This document shows, piece by piece, positions 20,485 through 30,946 of a stretch of 64,000 bases of DNA (positions are counted from its first letter, which is position 1; every line of letters starts with the position of its first letter). Below the pieces are notes generated by a model. The model was not told where the DNA came from. It saw only the letters and a program-made list of their open reading frames with translations, and did no database searches. The position numbers were made by a program, and so were the translations under genes. The DNA comes from an uncultured Flavobacteriales bacterium (lineage in GTDB: Bacteria > Bacteroidota > Bacteroidia > Flavobacteriales > BACL11): NCBI GenBank assembly GCA_905478555.1, contig CAJQIZ010000011.1, forward strand, positions 70,279 to 134,278, read 5' to 3'.

Positions 20485-21357
20485 TTAGTTGTAAAGTTCG
20501 TTTTCGTTTAAGTTTAAATATCTTCTTACGGCAAAGAAAGTAGATATCCAAGATATAATGATTCCAAAAATAAGCAATAGTCCAAAGATAAAAGCTATTT
20601 CTATAAAATCGTTTGTTTGTATAAAGTCAGGTATTTGTTGTTTTAACGTTTCTAAACTTCCTATTAGCATAAAAATTGCTAAAATAGAACTGAAAACCCC
20701 TTGATATAAGCTACTAATTAAGTAAGGTTTTTGAATAAACATATTAGTAGCTCCAACTAATCTCATAGTTCTAATTAACAATCTTTTAGAGTAGATAGCT
20801 AGTCGGATAGTATTATTGATTAATGCAAAAGAAATAAGGAAAAATACTACACAAAAAGTTAACAAGAACAAACTAATTTTCCTAACATTATCATTTAATT
20901 TTTCTACTAAGTTCTTCTGATAAAAAATGTCTTGCACAATGCTCCCTCCGCCAAATTCGTGTATGAAACTCTCTATTTCTGTTAATCCTTGGGTTGTTAC
21001 AAATTTTGCATTTACATAAGCGTCATACGCATCAAATAAAGGGTTGTTTTCCAAAACAGATGAAAAATCTTCTCCTAAATCCTTTTTTAAGTTATTGTAA
21101 GCAGTTTTTTTATCAGTATACAAAACCTCTTTAAAATAATTGGAACTTGTTAAATAGCTTTCAAATTCTGCTTTTATTTCATCAGAATTATCTTGAAGCA
21201 TAATGGTAAATACAATACTTTCCTTCATTTTATTGGACACTTTATTGGCATTTATTAGTATAAATGCTAAAAGACCTACAACAAATAAAACTAGTGATAA
21301 ACTAATTATAGTTGATATACCAGAAGAAGACCCTTTTTTTGTAGTTAATTTTCTCAT
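20485..21357 (-). CDS. ftsX: Cell division ABC transporter permease FtsX
   Basis: N-terminal TM, periplasmic domain, then RTMRLVGATNMFIQKPYLISSLYQG permease region. Confidence 0.88.
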   Translation of the reverse strand: MRKLTTKKGSSSGISTIISLSLVLFVVGLLAFILINANKVSNKMKESIVFTIMLQDNSDEIKAEFESYLTSSNYFKEVLYTDKKTAYNNLKKDLGEDFSSVLENNPLFDAYDAYVNAKFVTTQGLTEIESFIHEFGGGSIVQDIFYQKNLVEKLNDNVRKISLFLLTFCVVFFLISFALINNTIRLAIYSKRLLIRTMRLVGATNMFIQKPYLISSLYQGVFSSILAIFMLIGSLETLKQQIPDFIQTNDFIEIAFIFGLLLIFGIIISWISTFFAVRRYLNLNENELYN

Positions 21358-21405
21358 AATTTTTTGCTAAAGTAAAAAATACAATTTAGTAATTGATGTT
21401 ATTCC

Positions 21406-21415
21406 TTAACTTTGC
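21406..21415 (+). promoter_or_regulatory. Bacteroidota-type -7 promoter motif upstream of leuS
   Basis: TTAACTTTGC (TAnnTTTG) about 25-30 nt upstream of the leuS ATG; pattern match only. Confidence 0.45.
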
Positions 21416-21439
21416 ACAAAAGTAAAAAACAATATTTTA

Positions 21440-24208
21440 ATGGAATATAATTTTTCAGAAATAGAAAAAAAATGGCAAGATTACTGGCGTGATCATGAAA
21501 TTTATAAAGTAACAGAAGATAAAAGTAAAGAAAAATACTATGTATTAGATATGTTTCCTTACCCTTCCGGAGCAGGATTGCATGTGGGCCATCCACTAGG
21601 TTATATTGCTTCTGATATCGTATCGAGATACAAACGATTAAAAGGTTATAATGTATTACATCCTATGGGTTACGATTCTTTCGGACTACCAACCGAACAA
21701 TACGCTATTCAAACAGGAATTCATCCTGCTATTGCTACTAAAGAAAATACAGATAGATACAGAAAACAGTTAGATCAAATTGGTTTTTCGTTTGATTGGA
21801 GTAGAGAAATACAAACTTCTGACCCCAATTATTATAAATGGACACAATGGATTTTTAAACAATTATTTAACTCTTGTTATTGCAAGTTGGAAGATAAAGC
21901 ACTTCCAATTTCTAACTTGATAGATTCTTTTGAAAAGAGCGGAAACTTGACTTCTGAAGCGGTTTCTGATGATAATACACCAAAATTTACGTCAGAGGAT
22001 TGGAATAATTTTTCTGAAACAGAAAAAGAAAAGATACTATTGAACTATCGTTTGGCGTTTTTATCGGACACTTGGGTAAATTGGTGTGAAGGATTAGGAA
22101 CTGTACTTGCCAATGATGAGGTAAAGGATGGTCTTTCGGCAAGAGGTGGTTTTTCAGTAGAGCAGAAATTAATGAAGCAATGGTCGCTTAGAATTACCGC
22201 TTATGCAGATAGATTAATTTCAGGATTAGATAGAGTAGATTGGTCGGACTCCATAAAAGAAATTCAAAAAAATTGGATTGGAAAATCCAAAGGAGCTTCC
22301 GTAAGTTTTAAGTTAGAAAATTCATCAGATAAAATTGAGGTTTTTACTACTCGTCCTGATACTATTTTTGGTGTTAATTTCATGGTTTTAGCTCCTGAGC
22401 ATGAATTGGTAAATATTATAACTACAGAAGAACAAAAAGAAGAGGTAGAGAACTATGTAAATGTCTCAAAATTAAAATCTGAAAGAGACAGACAGGCCGA
22501 CAAAAGTGTGTCTGGAGTGTTTACTGGAGCGTTTTCAATTCATCCTTTCACAGGAAATAAAGTACAGGTTTGGATTGGAAATTATGTTATAGCTTCTTAT
22601 GGAACAGCTGCTGTAATGGCCGTTCCTTGTGGAGACCAAAGAGATTGGGATTTTGCCACTCATTTTGGTTTAGACATCATAAACATTTTTGAAGGTGTTG
22701 ATGTGAGTGAAAATGCAAATGAAGAGAAGAATGTAACGATTACAAATTCTGATTTTTTAAATGGACTAAGCTCTAAAAAAGCCATGAATTTGGCGATTTA
22801 TAGAATGGAAGAAGGTGGTTTTGGTAAAGGAAAAATAAATTACAGATTAAGAGATGCTATTTTTAGTAGACAAAGATATTGGGGAGAACCATTCCCTATT
22901 TATTATAAAGGAGAAACCGCTTATCTTTTAGAAGATGATAAACAGGTAACACTTCCTCTAGTTGATAAATATTTACCTACTTCTACAGGAGAACCACCAC
23001 TTGCCAGAGCTAAAAAAGAGGATTGGAATGTATATGAAGGAGATAGAATGGAAACGAATATTATGCCGGGTTGGGCGGGAAGTTCTTGGTATTTTTTAAG
23101 GTACATGAATCCTACAAATGATGGTGAGTTTTGTGCGAAAGAAAAGTCTGATTATTGGGGACAAGTAGATTTGTATATCGGAGGAGCAGAACATGCGGTT
23201 GGACATTTATTATATTCTCGTTTTTGGACTAAATTTTTGTACGATAGAGGTTTTATTTCTTTTGATGAACCGTTCAAAAAGATGATTAATCAGGGGATGA
23301 TTTTAGGTAGATCAAGCTTTGTGTACAGAATAAAAGATACAAATACTTTTGTGAGTTTTGATAAAATAAAAGATCATAAAACTACTCGATTACATGTAGA
23401 TATTGATTTTGTAGATAATGATATTTTGAATGTTGAGAAATTCAAAAATTGGAGGGTGGAATATTCAAATGCTGAATTTATTCTGAATGAGAATGCAGAG
23501 TATTTATGTGGACATGAGGTGGAGAAAATGTCAAAATCAAAGTACAATGTACAAACACCTGATAAGTTGGTAGAAGATTTTGGGGCAGATACTTTGCGTT
23601 TATACGAGATGTTTTTGGGCCCGTTAGAACAGTTTAAACCTTGGGATGTAAAAGGGATAAATGGGGTTCATAATTTCCTCCGTAAGTTTTGGCGTTTGGT
23701 TCATGATGAGGAAAATAACTTTTCTGTTTCTGAGGAAAATCCAACAAAAGCAAATTATAAAACACTTCATAAAACTATTAAAAAAGTAGAGGAGGAAATT
23801 GATCGCCATTCTTTCAATACTGTGGTAAGTACTTTTATGATTTGTATAAATGAATTTACAGATCAAAAATGTAATAACAGAGAAATTATCTCGGATTTTA
23901 CAGTTTTATTGTCGGCATATGCACCACATATTTCGGAAGAAATTTGGAGTAAGTTAGGAATAGACACTTCTGTTACCACAGCAAATTTCCCTAGTTTTAA
24001 TTCCTCTTACTTAGTTGAAAGTGAAATACATTACCCTGTTTCATTTAATGGGAAAATGAGATTTAAAATCCCTTTATCTGCAGAATTAACTAAAGAAGAA
24101 GTAGAAAGAGAAGTGATGAATCATGAGAAAACATCTCATTATTTAGATGGTAAATCTCCAAAGAAAGTAATTGTTGTACCTAAAAGAATTGTAAATATAG
24201 TAATGTAA
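21440..24208 (+). CDS. leuS: Leucine--tRNA ligase
   Basis: MFPYPSGAGLHVGHPLGYIASDI (HIGH-type), YIGGAEHAVGHLLYSRFW, VEKMSKSKYNV (KMSKS). Confidence 0.96.
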   Translation: MEYNFSEIEKKWQDYWRDHEIYKVTEDKSKEKYYVLDMFPYPSGAGLHVGHPLGYIASDIVSRYKRLKGYNVLHPMGYDSFGLPTEQYAIQTGIHPAIATKENTDRYRKQLDQIGFSFDWSREIQTSDPNYYKWTQWIFKQLFNSCYCKLEDKALPISNLIDSFEKSGNLTSEAVSDDNTPKFTSEDWNNFSETEKEKILLNYRLAFLSDTWVNWCEGLGTVLANDEVKDGLSARGGFSVEQKLMKQWSLRITAYADRLISGLDRVDWSDSIKEIQKNWIGKSKGASVSFKLENSSDKIEVFTTRPDTIFGVNFMVLAPEHELVNIITTEEQKEEVENYVNVSKLKSERDRQADKSVSGVFTGAFSIHPFTGNKVQVWIGNYVIASYGTAAVMAVPCGDQRDWDFATHFGLDIINIFEGVDVSENANEEKNVTITNSDFLNGLSSKKAMNLAIYRMEEGGFGKGKINYRLRDAIFSRQRYWGEPFPIYYKGETAYLLEDDKQVTLPLVDKYLPTSTGEPPLARAKKEDWNVYEGDRMETNIMPGWAGSSWYFLRYMNPTNDGEFCAKEKSDYWGQVDLYIGGAEHAVGHLLYSRFWTKFLYDRGFISFDEPFKKMINQGMILGRSSFVYRIKDTNTFVSFDKIKDHKTTRLHVDIDFVDNDILNVEKFKNWRVEYSNAEFILNENAEYLCGHEVEKMSKSKYNVQTPDKLVEDFGADTLRLYEMFLGPLEQFKPWDVKGINGVHNFLRKFWRLVHDEENNFSVSEENPTKANYKTLHKTIKKVEEEIDRHSFNTVVSTFMICINEFTDQKCNNREIISDFTVLLSAYAPHISEEIWSKLGIDTSVTTANFPSFNSSYLVESEIHYPVSFNGKMRFKIPLSAELTKEEVEREVMNHEKTSHYLDGKSPKKVIVVPKRIVNIVM

Positions 24209-24210
24209 TT

Positions 24211-24648
24211 ATGGTAGTGAGAATAACAAAAGAATTTAAGTTCGAAATGGCGCATGCTTTATATGGTTATGATGGTTTATGTGCAAATATACATGGTCAT
24301 TCGTATAAATTATGGGTTACTGTAAAGGGAGAGGTGAAAAATGAAAATGGACATACAAAAGATGGGATGTTAATGGATTTTGCCGATTTGAAATCTATTG
24401 TAAAACCTGAAATTGTAGATAAATACGACCATTCTTTGGTTCTAAACGCTAATTCCCCACATGCAGATTTAGATTTATCTGCTTTTAATAAGGTTTATTA
24501 TTTAAATTATCAACCAACATCTGAAAATTTAGTTTTAGACTTTGCTAATTTTATTAAAGAACAACTTCCTGATGGGATAGACCTTTTAAAGGTAGTGCTT
24601 TCGGAGACATCAAGCTCTTTTGCGGAGTGGAATAAAGAGGATAATTAA
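24211..24648 (+). CDS. queD: 6-carboxytetrahydropterin synthase (PTPS/QueD family)
   Basis: FKFEMAHALYGYDGLCANIHGHSYKLWVTVKG; MLMDFADLK; YDHSLVLN; PTSENLVLDFA; VVLSETSSSFAEW. Confidence 0.92.
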   Translation: MVVRITKEFKFEMAHALYGYDGLCANIHGHSYKLWVTVKGEVKNENGHTKDGMLMDFADLKSIVKPEIVDKYDHSLVLNANSPHADLDLSAFNKVYYLNYQPTSENLVLDFANFIKEQLPDGIDLLKVVLSETSSSFAEWNKEDN

Positions 24649-24782
24649 GCAGATATCAAGTAGACTATACCCACTTATCTAATATAGAATTATTATAAAT
24701 ACTATTAAAAATAAAAAATATAATTTAAATTATCGTTTTCATGCATAGTTTTTATATTTTTGCGACCGAAAAATTGTAAAAA

Positions 24783-25778
24783 ATGACGAGTATATTAATT
24801 ATTGTAGTTGTAATATTATTATTGGCTGCATTGGTCCAAGTTACTAGGGTTAGTGAATTATTATCAGAAATAAAAAGCAAGGATGTTAATGAAGTAACTG
24901 ATAAAGATAATAATACACAAGGTTTATTATTTTTAATAGTAGGTTTTGGATTTTTAATTTTCGTTGTGTGGCAAATGGTAACTTGGAATCATCTTCTATT
25001 ACCTCCAGCTAGTTCGTTACATGGCGCTGAAATTGATATTTTGATGCAAGCTTCAATGGCGTTAATTCTAATTGTATTTTTTATTTTATCTCCGATACTA
25101 TTTTACTTTCTATATAAGTATAGAGGAAAAAAATCTAATAAAGCATATTTTTTCTCTCACAACAATAAATTAGAAGTTGTATGGACTGTTGTGCCTACTA
25201 TAATCCTTACCGTGTTCATTATTTTTGGACTAAAAACTTGGGATAAAGCTATGAATGTTGATGTTACACAATCAACAAAAATAATTGAAGTTTATGCCCA
25301 ACAGTTTTACTGGAGTGCTAGATATTCTGGTGATGATAATATTTTAGGAAAAGCAAATTATAAGTTAGTTAAGGAAAAAAATATCTTTGGTGTTGACACA
25401 TTAGATATTAATTTTGGAGATGATAAAATGACTAAAGAGGTTCATTTAGTAGTTGATCAGCCAGTATTATTAAAGTTTCGTTCTCAGGATGTAATACATT
25501 CTGCTTTTTTACCACATTTTAGAGTGCAAATGAATTGCGTTCCAGGTATAACTACTCAATTCGGATTTACACCTACTAGAACAACTGCTCAGATGAAGGA
25601 AACTGAAGGAGAGGATTTTGAATATATTTTATTATGTAATAAAATATGTGGACAGGCACACTATAATATGCAAATGAAGGTTATAGTTGAAACCCAAGAA
25701 GAATTTGATATTTGGTATGATTCTAAGCAAAACTTAGAAAATAGATTATTAACTAAAAAAGAAAAGAAAGATGTCTGA
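24783..25778 (+). CDS. coxB: Cytochrome c oxidase subunit II
   Basis: VEVVWTVVPTIILT; CuA motif LLCNKICGQAHYNMQMKV. Confidence 0.94.
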   Translation: MTSILIIVVVILLLAALVQVTRVSELLSEIKSKDVNEVTDKDNNTQGLLFLIVGFGFLIFVVWQMVTWNHLLLPPASSLHGAEIDILMQASMALILIVFFILSPILFYFLYKYRGKKSNKAYFFSHNNKLEVVWTVVPTIILTVFIIFGLKTWDKAMNVDVTQSTKIIEVYAQQFYWSARYSGDDNILGKANYKLVKEKNIFGVDTLDINFGDDKMTKEVHLVVDQPVLLKFRSQDVIHSAFLPHFRVQMNCVPGITTQFGFTPTRTTAQMKETEGEDFEYILLCNKICGQAHYNMQMKVIVETQEEFDIWYDSKQNLENRLLTKKEKKDV

Positions 25779-27522
25779 ACATCATAACGAAAATTTTATT
25801 ACTAAATACATTTTTTCTCAGGATCATAAGATGATTGCTAAACAATTTCTTATAACTGGAATGTTTATGGCGGTTGTTGGAATGCTCATGTCAGCTATTT
25901 TCAGAGTCCAATTAGCAAATCCTGGTGAAACCTCTGTATTATATAACTTACTTCCAGATTTTTGGTTAACTGAAACTGGTGCATTACAGCCAGATAAATA
26001 TTTAGCTTTAGTTACTATGCATGGTACAATATTAGTTTTTTGGGTGCTAACAGCAGGACTTTCAGGTACATTTGCTAACTTTCTTATTCCATTACAGATT
26101 GGAGCTAGAGATATGGCTTCTGGGTTCTTAAACATGCTATCTTATTGGTTCTTCTTTATTGCTACAGTAGTATTAATGAGTTCATTGTTTGTTGAGACTG
26201 GTCCTGCATCTTCAGGATGGACAATCTACCCACCTTTATCTGCATTACCACAAGCAATTGATGGTTCTGGTACTGGAATGACTTTATGGTTATCTAGTAT
26301 CACATTATTTGTTGTTGGATCTTTACTTGGAGGATTAAATTATATTGTTACTATATTAAATCTGAGAACTATAGGAATGAGTATGCAACGCTTACCACTT
26401 ACCATTTGGGCTTTATTGATTACGGCTATACTTGGAGTACTTTCGTTTCCTGTTCTTTTATCGTGTGGATTATTACTGATTTTTGACAGATCATTTGGCA
26501 CTAGTTTCTATCTTTCAGATATCATTATTGGAGGTGAAGCACTACATAATGAAGGTGGTTCACCAATTTTATTCGAACACTTATTTTGGTTCTTAGGGCA
26601 TCCTGAAGTTTATATTATTTTATTACCTGCATTAGGAATTGTTTCCGAGGTTATAGCTGTAAATTCAAGAAAACCTATTTTTGGATATAAAGCAATGGTA
26701 GGAGCTTTAATGTTAATTGCATTTTTATCATTTATTGTTTGGGGACATCATATGTTTATGACAGGGATGAACCCTTTCCTTGGTTCAGTATTCACGTTTA
26801 CTACCTTACTTATTGCTATTCCATCTGCAATTAAAGTGTTTAATTATTTAGCAACCTTATGGAGAGGTAATATTCGTTTTACTCCAGCAATGTTATTTGC
26901 TATTGGTACAGTTTCAGCATTTATTACGGGTGGATTAACTGGTATTATTCTTGGAGATAGCGCTTTGGATATTAATGTACATGACACTTATTTTGTAATA
27001 GGTCACTTTCATATAGTAATGGGTCTTTCAGCAATATACGGCATGTTTGCAGGTGTCTATCATTGGTTCCCAAAAATGTATGGTAGAATGATGAATAAAA
27101 AATTAGGATATTTACATTTTTGGGGTACTTTTATTTGTGCGTATGGTGTGTTTTTCCCAATGCATTTTTTAGGATTAGCTGGTTTACCCAGAAGATATTA
27201 CCAAAATACTGCTTTCCCAATGTTTGACGGATTATCTGATATTAATGATCTAATTACTTTCTTTGCATTAGTTGGAGCTGCTGTTCAAGTGTTTTTTCTT
27301 TTTAATTTCTTTTATAGTATTTTTAAAGGACCAAAAGCAACGCAGAATCCATGGAAATCAAATACTTTAGAATGGACTACTCCTGTAGAAAGAATTCATG
27401 GAAATTGGCCTGGAGAATTACCAGTTGTAACTCGTTGGGCATATGATTATTCAAAGCCTGGAGCTGAAGAAGATTTTATTTTACAAACTGAGCCATTAAG
27501 AGAAGGAGAAGTAGAACATTAA
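25771..27522 (+). CDS. ctaD: Cytochrome c oxidase subunit I
   Basis: MHGTILVFWVLTAGLSGTFANFLIPLQIGARDMA; HLFWFLGHPEVYIILLPALGI; VWGHHMFMTGM; HDTYFVIGHFHIVMG. Confidence 0.97.
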   Translation: MSEHHNENFITKYIFSQDHKMIAKQFLITGMFMAVVGMLMSAIFRVQLANPGETSVLYNLLPDFWLTETGALQPDKYLALVTMHGTILVFWVLTAGLSGTFANFLIPLQIGARDMASGFLNMLSYWFFFIATVVLMSSLFVETGPASSGWTIYPPLSALPQAIDGSGTGMTLWLSSITLFVVGSLLGGLNYIVTILNLRTIGMSMQRLPLTIWALLITAILGVLSFPVLLSCGLLLIFDRSFGTSFYLSDIIIGGEALHNEGGSPILFEHLFWFLGHPEVYIILLPALGIVSEVIAVNSRKPIFGYKAMVGALMLIAFLSFIVWGHHMFMTGMNPFLGSVFTFTTLLIAIPSAIKVFNYLATLWRGNIRFTPAMLFAIGTVSAFITGGLTGIILGDSALDINVHDTYFVIGHFHIVMGLSAIYGMFAGVYHWFPKMYGRMMNKKLGYLHFWGTFICAYGVFFPMHFLGLAGLPRRYYQNTAFPMFDGLSDINDLITFFALVGAAVQVFFLFNFFYSIFKGPKATQNPWKSNTLEWTTPVERIHGNWPGELPVVTRWAYDYSKPGAEEDFILQTEPLREGEVEH

Positions 27523-27523
27523 T

Positions 27524-28120
27524 ATGGATATAGAACTAAGAAAGATAGTTAAAAAACAGCTTTTATGGGTAGCATTAGTTTCTATTTCAATGTTTTTTGC
27601 CAGTATGTTATCTGCTTTTATAGTAGAAAAGGCTGACGTTGGAAATTGGAAAGACTTTATTTTACCAGTATATTTTACAATAGATTGGCATAACGAAAGC
27701 GTTGATATTGGTTATTTTTTAATAAGTACTGTTATAATTATTATCAGCAGTTTATTATTATTATTTGTTAAACCATTACTTAAGAATGGGAAGTCTATAT
27801 TTAGTTTAGTTTTTATTGTTTTTATTCTAGGAATATTATTTACATATTTTCAAATTAAAGGATGGCAACAGTTAACTAATCAAGGGGTTTATTTAACAGG
27901 AGTTGGAAGTAATGTAGCAGGCTCATTTTTATATATTTTAACTTTAACTCATCTATTACACCTTTTCGGGGGTCTAGTTGGATTATGTATCAGCACAATT
28001 AAATCAAAACAGAATTTATATTCAATTAATAATTATTTAGGTTTAGAATTAACAACTATTTATTGGCATTTTTTAACTATACTTTGGATTATACTCTTTT
28101 CCTTTTTAAAATTCTATTAA
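27524..28120 (+). CDS. Cytochrome c oxidase subunit III-like protein
   Basis: 198-aa multi-TM protein between subunits I and III; LTHLLHLFGGLVGL...TTIYWHFLTILWIILFSFL. Confidence 0.82.
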   Translation: MDIELRKIVKKQLLWVALVSISMFFASMLSAFIVEKADVGNWKDFILPVYFTIDWHNESVDIGYFLISTVIIIISSLLLLFVKPLLKNGKSIFSLVFIVFILGILFTYFQIKGWQQLTNQGVYLTGVGSNVAGSFLYILTLTHLLHLFGGLVGLCISTIKSKQNLYSINNYLGLELTTIYWHFLTILWIILFSFLKFY

Positions 28121-28137
28121 ATTAATAAATTAAAATT

Positions 28138-28821
28138 ATGGATGAAGCATTAATAAAAGATCATAAAACGGCATGGAAAGGAGGTGACTTGCCTTACAAA
28201 GCAAGTTATGGAAAATTAATGATGTGGTTTTTCTTAATAACTGACGCTTTAACATTTTCTGCTTTTTTAGCATCTTATGGTTTCAGTCGTTTTAAGTATC
28301 AGGATAGCTGGCCAATAGCAGAAGAGGTTTTTACTCATTTTCCTTTTTTACACGGAGATCATCCTTTATTATTTGTTGCACTAATGACTTTTATTCTTAT
28401 CATGAGTTCAGTAACTATGGTATTAGCAGTAAATTATGGACATAAAATGGAGAAGAACAAAGTAATACTTTGGCTTTCGTTAACAATTGTAGGTGGTATT
28501 ATCTTCTTAGGTTCTCAAGCATGGGAATGGAGTCATTTTATTCATGGTTTAGCTGGATCTGATGGTATATTTGTTCCCGCTACATTGATTAGTAACCCTT
28601 ATGGGTTGCCATTATTTGCTGATTATTTCTTCTTTATTACAGGATTTCACGGTTTCCATGTATTTAGTGGAGTAGTTATTTTAATTATAATTTTGATTAA
28701 TGTAATTAAAGGAACTTATGAAAAAAGAGGACATTATGAGATGGTAGAAAAAGTAGGTTTGTATTGGCACTTTGTTGATTTAGTATGGGTCTTTGTATTT
28801 ACATTCTTCTACTTAGTATAA
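28138..28821 (+). CDS. ctaE: Cytochrome c oxidase subunit III
   Basis: FFLITDALTFSAFLASYGFSRF; ITGFHGFHVFSGVVIL; GLYWHFVDLVWVFVFTFFYLV. Confidence 0.93.
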   Translation: MDEALIKDHKTAWKGGDLPYKASYGKLMMWFFLITDALTFSAFLASYGFSRFKYQDSWPIAEEVFTHFPFLHGDHPLLFVALMTFILIMSSVTMVLAVNYGHKMEKNKVILWLSLTIVGGIIFLGSQAWEWSHFIHGLAGSDGIFVPATLISNPYGLPLFADYFFFITGFHGFHVFSGVVILIIILINVIKGTYEKRGHYEMVEKVGLYWHFVDLVWVFVFTFFYLV

Positions 28822-28839
28822 TTAATTAAATAAATTACT

Positions 28840-29160
28840 ATGGCAAGCGAAACAAAAGGCAACTGGTGGATTTGGAAAGTGTTTTGGATTTTATTATTTA
28901 TTACAGCTTTTGAAGTTGTCCTTGGAATAATAAAACCATCATTTTTAGTAGAGACAATATTTCTAGGTACAAAATTATTAAATCATGTATTTATTATCTT
29001 AACTGTTATAAAAGCAGCGTATATAATTCTAGAATTTATGCACTTAGGTCACGAAAAGTCAAGTTTAAAATGGACAATTTTATTACCAGCAATTATCCTA
29101 ATACCTTATTTGTTATTTATTGTTTTAACTGAAGGAGCTTATACCTATTTTAAGCTTTAG
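28840..29160 (+). CDS. Cytochrome c oxidase subunit IV-type (cytochrome C oxidase subunit IV family) protein
   Basis: Small 3-TM protein in the cox operon; LNHVFIILTVIKAAYIILEFMHLGHEKSSLKWTILLPA. Confidence 0.85.
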   Translation: MASETKGNWWIWKVFWILLFITAFEVVLGIIKPSFLVETIFLGTKLLNHVFIILTVIKAAYIILEFMHLGHEKSSLKWTILLPAIILIPYLLFIVLTEGAYTYFKL

Positions 29161-29173
29161 AAATTTAAAGACT

Positions 29174-29854
29174 ATGAAATTAGACAAAATAATTCTTCTT
29201 TTTTTATTATTGGTTTTACCTGGTATTATGTACTTTTATTTAACTACCGGGTATAATAATTTTATTAAGTTAGAGGTTATAGGGGAGGAGGACTATAGTA
29301 TTGATGACTTTAGTTTTATAAATCAGAACAATGATATTATTACTAAGGATAGTATGACAGGGTCAATATATGTAGCAAATTTTTTCTTTACTTCATGTCC
29401 TACTATTTGTCCAAAAATGACAAGGAATATGTCTTATTTACAAGATAAGCTTAGTGTTTTTCCAAATATTAGGTTTCTATCTCATACTGTTGACCCTTTT
29501 AATGACACTCCAGAGAAGTTACTTAGTTATGTTGATTCAATGAAACAAAAGAACATTTATATTGATTTATCCAATTGGGATTTTGTAACAGGAGATAAAG
29601 ATAAATTATATCAATCAGCATCGAATTATTTCGTTAATGCTACTAGTGATTCATTGGCACCAGGTGGGTTTTTACATTCAGAATATTTTATTTTAATTGA
29701 CAAGCAGGGAAGAGTTAGATCTGGAGTTGATAAAAGTGGCAATACTGTTGGCGCATACGATGGCACTAACGAAGCTCAAATGAAGGATCTTATTAATGAT
29801 ATAAATGTTCTAATGGCAGAATACAAAAAACCTTTAAAAATTGATAAAAACTAG
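29174..29854 (+). CDS. SCO1/SenC family copper-binding protein
   Basis: ANFFFTSCPTICPKMTRNMSYLQ (CxxxC), LSHTVDPFNDTPEKLLSY, LHSEYFILIDKQGRVR. Confidence 0.93.
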   Translation: MKLDKIILLFLLLVLPGIMYFYLTTGYNNFIKLEVIGEEDYSIDDFSFINQNNDIITKDSMTGSIYVANFFFTSCPTICPKMTRNMSYLQDKLSVFPNIRFLSHTVDPFNDTPEKLLSYVDSMKQKNIYIDLSNWDFVTGDKDKLYQSASNYFVNATSDSLAPGGFLHSEYFILIDKQGRVRSGVDKSGNTVGAYDGTNEAQMKDLINDINVLMAEYKKPLKIDKN

Positions 29855-30074
29855 ATTATTTTTTTTAGTAGTTTTAATGACTTTTTTTAATTCTATTATT
29901 CTTGGTCAGTGTGCAATGTGCAAGGCTGTTGTAGAGGCTAATTTGGAATCAGGAGACACTAAAGGAGCTGGTTTAAATGATGGTATTTTATTTTTAATGT
30001 CAATGCCTTATATTGCCGTTTTCCTTTTTGCTTTATTCTTCTATCTTCAAAAGAGGAAGAAAGATGTAGCCTAA
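29841..30074 (+). CDS. Small single-TM protein with N-terminal signal-like segment and CxxC motif, in the cox operon
   Basis: 77 aa: hydrophobic N-terminus, QCAMCKAVVEANLESGD, C-terminal TM helix; overlaps SCO gene by 14 nt. Confidence 0.8.
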   Translation: MIKTRLFFLVVLMTFFNSIILGQCAMCKAVVEANLESGDTKGAGLNDGILFLMSMPYIAVFLFALFFYLQKRKKDVA

Positions 30075-30082
30075 TCTTATTT

Positions 30083-30946
30083 ATGAAAAAACTCACTTAT
30101 TTTGGTCAGTTATTAAAGTTTAGATTATCTACTACGGTAGTTTTTTCTGCAGTTGTTGGTTATTTATTAGGAATTGACACTTTTATTTTATCCGAATTTA
30201 TTATCTTAATTATCGGAGGGTTTTTAGTTACAGGTTCGGCAAATGCTTTTAATCAAATTATTGAAAAAGATACCGACAAACTGATGGATAGAACCATGAG
30301 TAGGCCTTTACCAAAAGGGAATTTATCTCTTGTAGAAGCAATTGTTTTCAGCTCCTTAATGGCTATTTTAGGATTATATTGTTTGTATTTACTTAATCCT
30401 CAGTCTAGTTTCTTTGGTTTATTATCTATCCTAATTTACGTACTTTCTTATACTCCATTAAAGAGGATATCTACTATTTCTATCTTTGTAGGTGCTATAC
30501 CTGGAGCTATTCCTTTTTTGTTAGGTTGGGTTGCTGCTACCGATGATTTTGGTATTGCGGCAGGTACACTTTTTGCAATTCAATTTTTCTGGCAATTCCC
30601 ACATTTTATTGCTATAGCTTGGGTGTTAGATGAAGATTATAAAAAAGCAGGATTGAAAATGTTATTTGGAAATGAAAAAGCAACTTATCCTGCAATTATT
30701 TCTATTGTTACTTCTATTTGCATGACTATAATTTCTGTAGCACCTTTCTTTTGGGGTTTTACAGTTTTAAATCTATCTGTATTTGCATTTATTCCTGTGT
30801 TATTTTTAGGCTTATGGTTTACCTATAAATCTTATTTATTATATAAAAATACAGATGATAATACAGCAAGGCAATTAATGATTGCTTCCTTTATTTATTT
30901 GCCATCCATGCAAATAATTTATGTGCTTGACAAATTTATTTTTTAA
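30083..30946 (+). CDS. ctaB: Protoheme IX farnesyltransferase (heme O synthase)
   Basis: NAFNQIIEKDTDKLMDRTMSRPLPKGNLS; YTPLKRIS; FFWQFPHFIAIAWVLDEDYKKAGLKML (UbiA family). Confidence 0.95.
   Translation: MKKLTYFGQLLKFRLSTTVVFSAVVGYLLGIDTFILSEFIILIIGGFLVTGSANAFNQIIEKDTDKLMDRTMSRPLPKGNLSLVEAIVFSSLMAILGLYCLYLLNPQSSFFGLLSILIYVLSYTPLKRISTISIFVGAIPGAIPFLLGWVAATDDFGIAAGTLFAIQFFWQFPHFIAIAWVLDEDYKKAGLKMLFGNEKATYPAIISIVTSICMTIISVAPFFWGFTVLNLSVFAFIPVLFLGLWFTYKSYLLYKNTDDNTARQLMIASFIYLPSMQIIYVLDKFIF

Noticed and set aside
25824-26135. 103-aa - strand ORF
   Set aside because: Antisense to the highly conserved ctaD gene.
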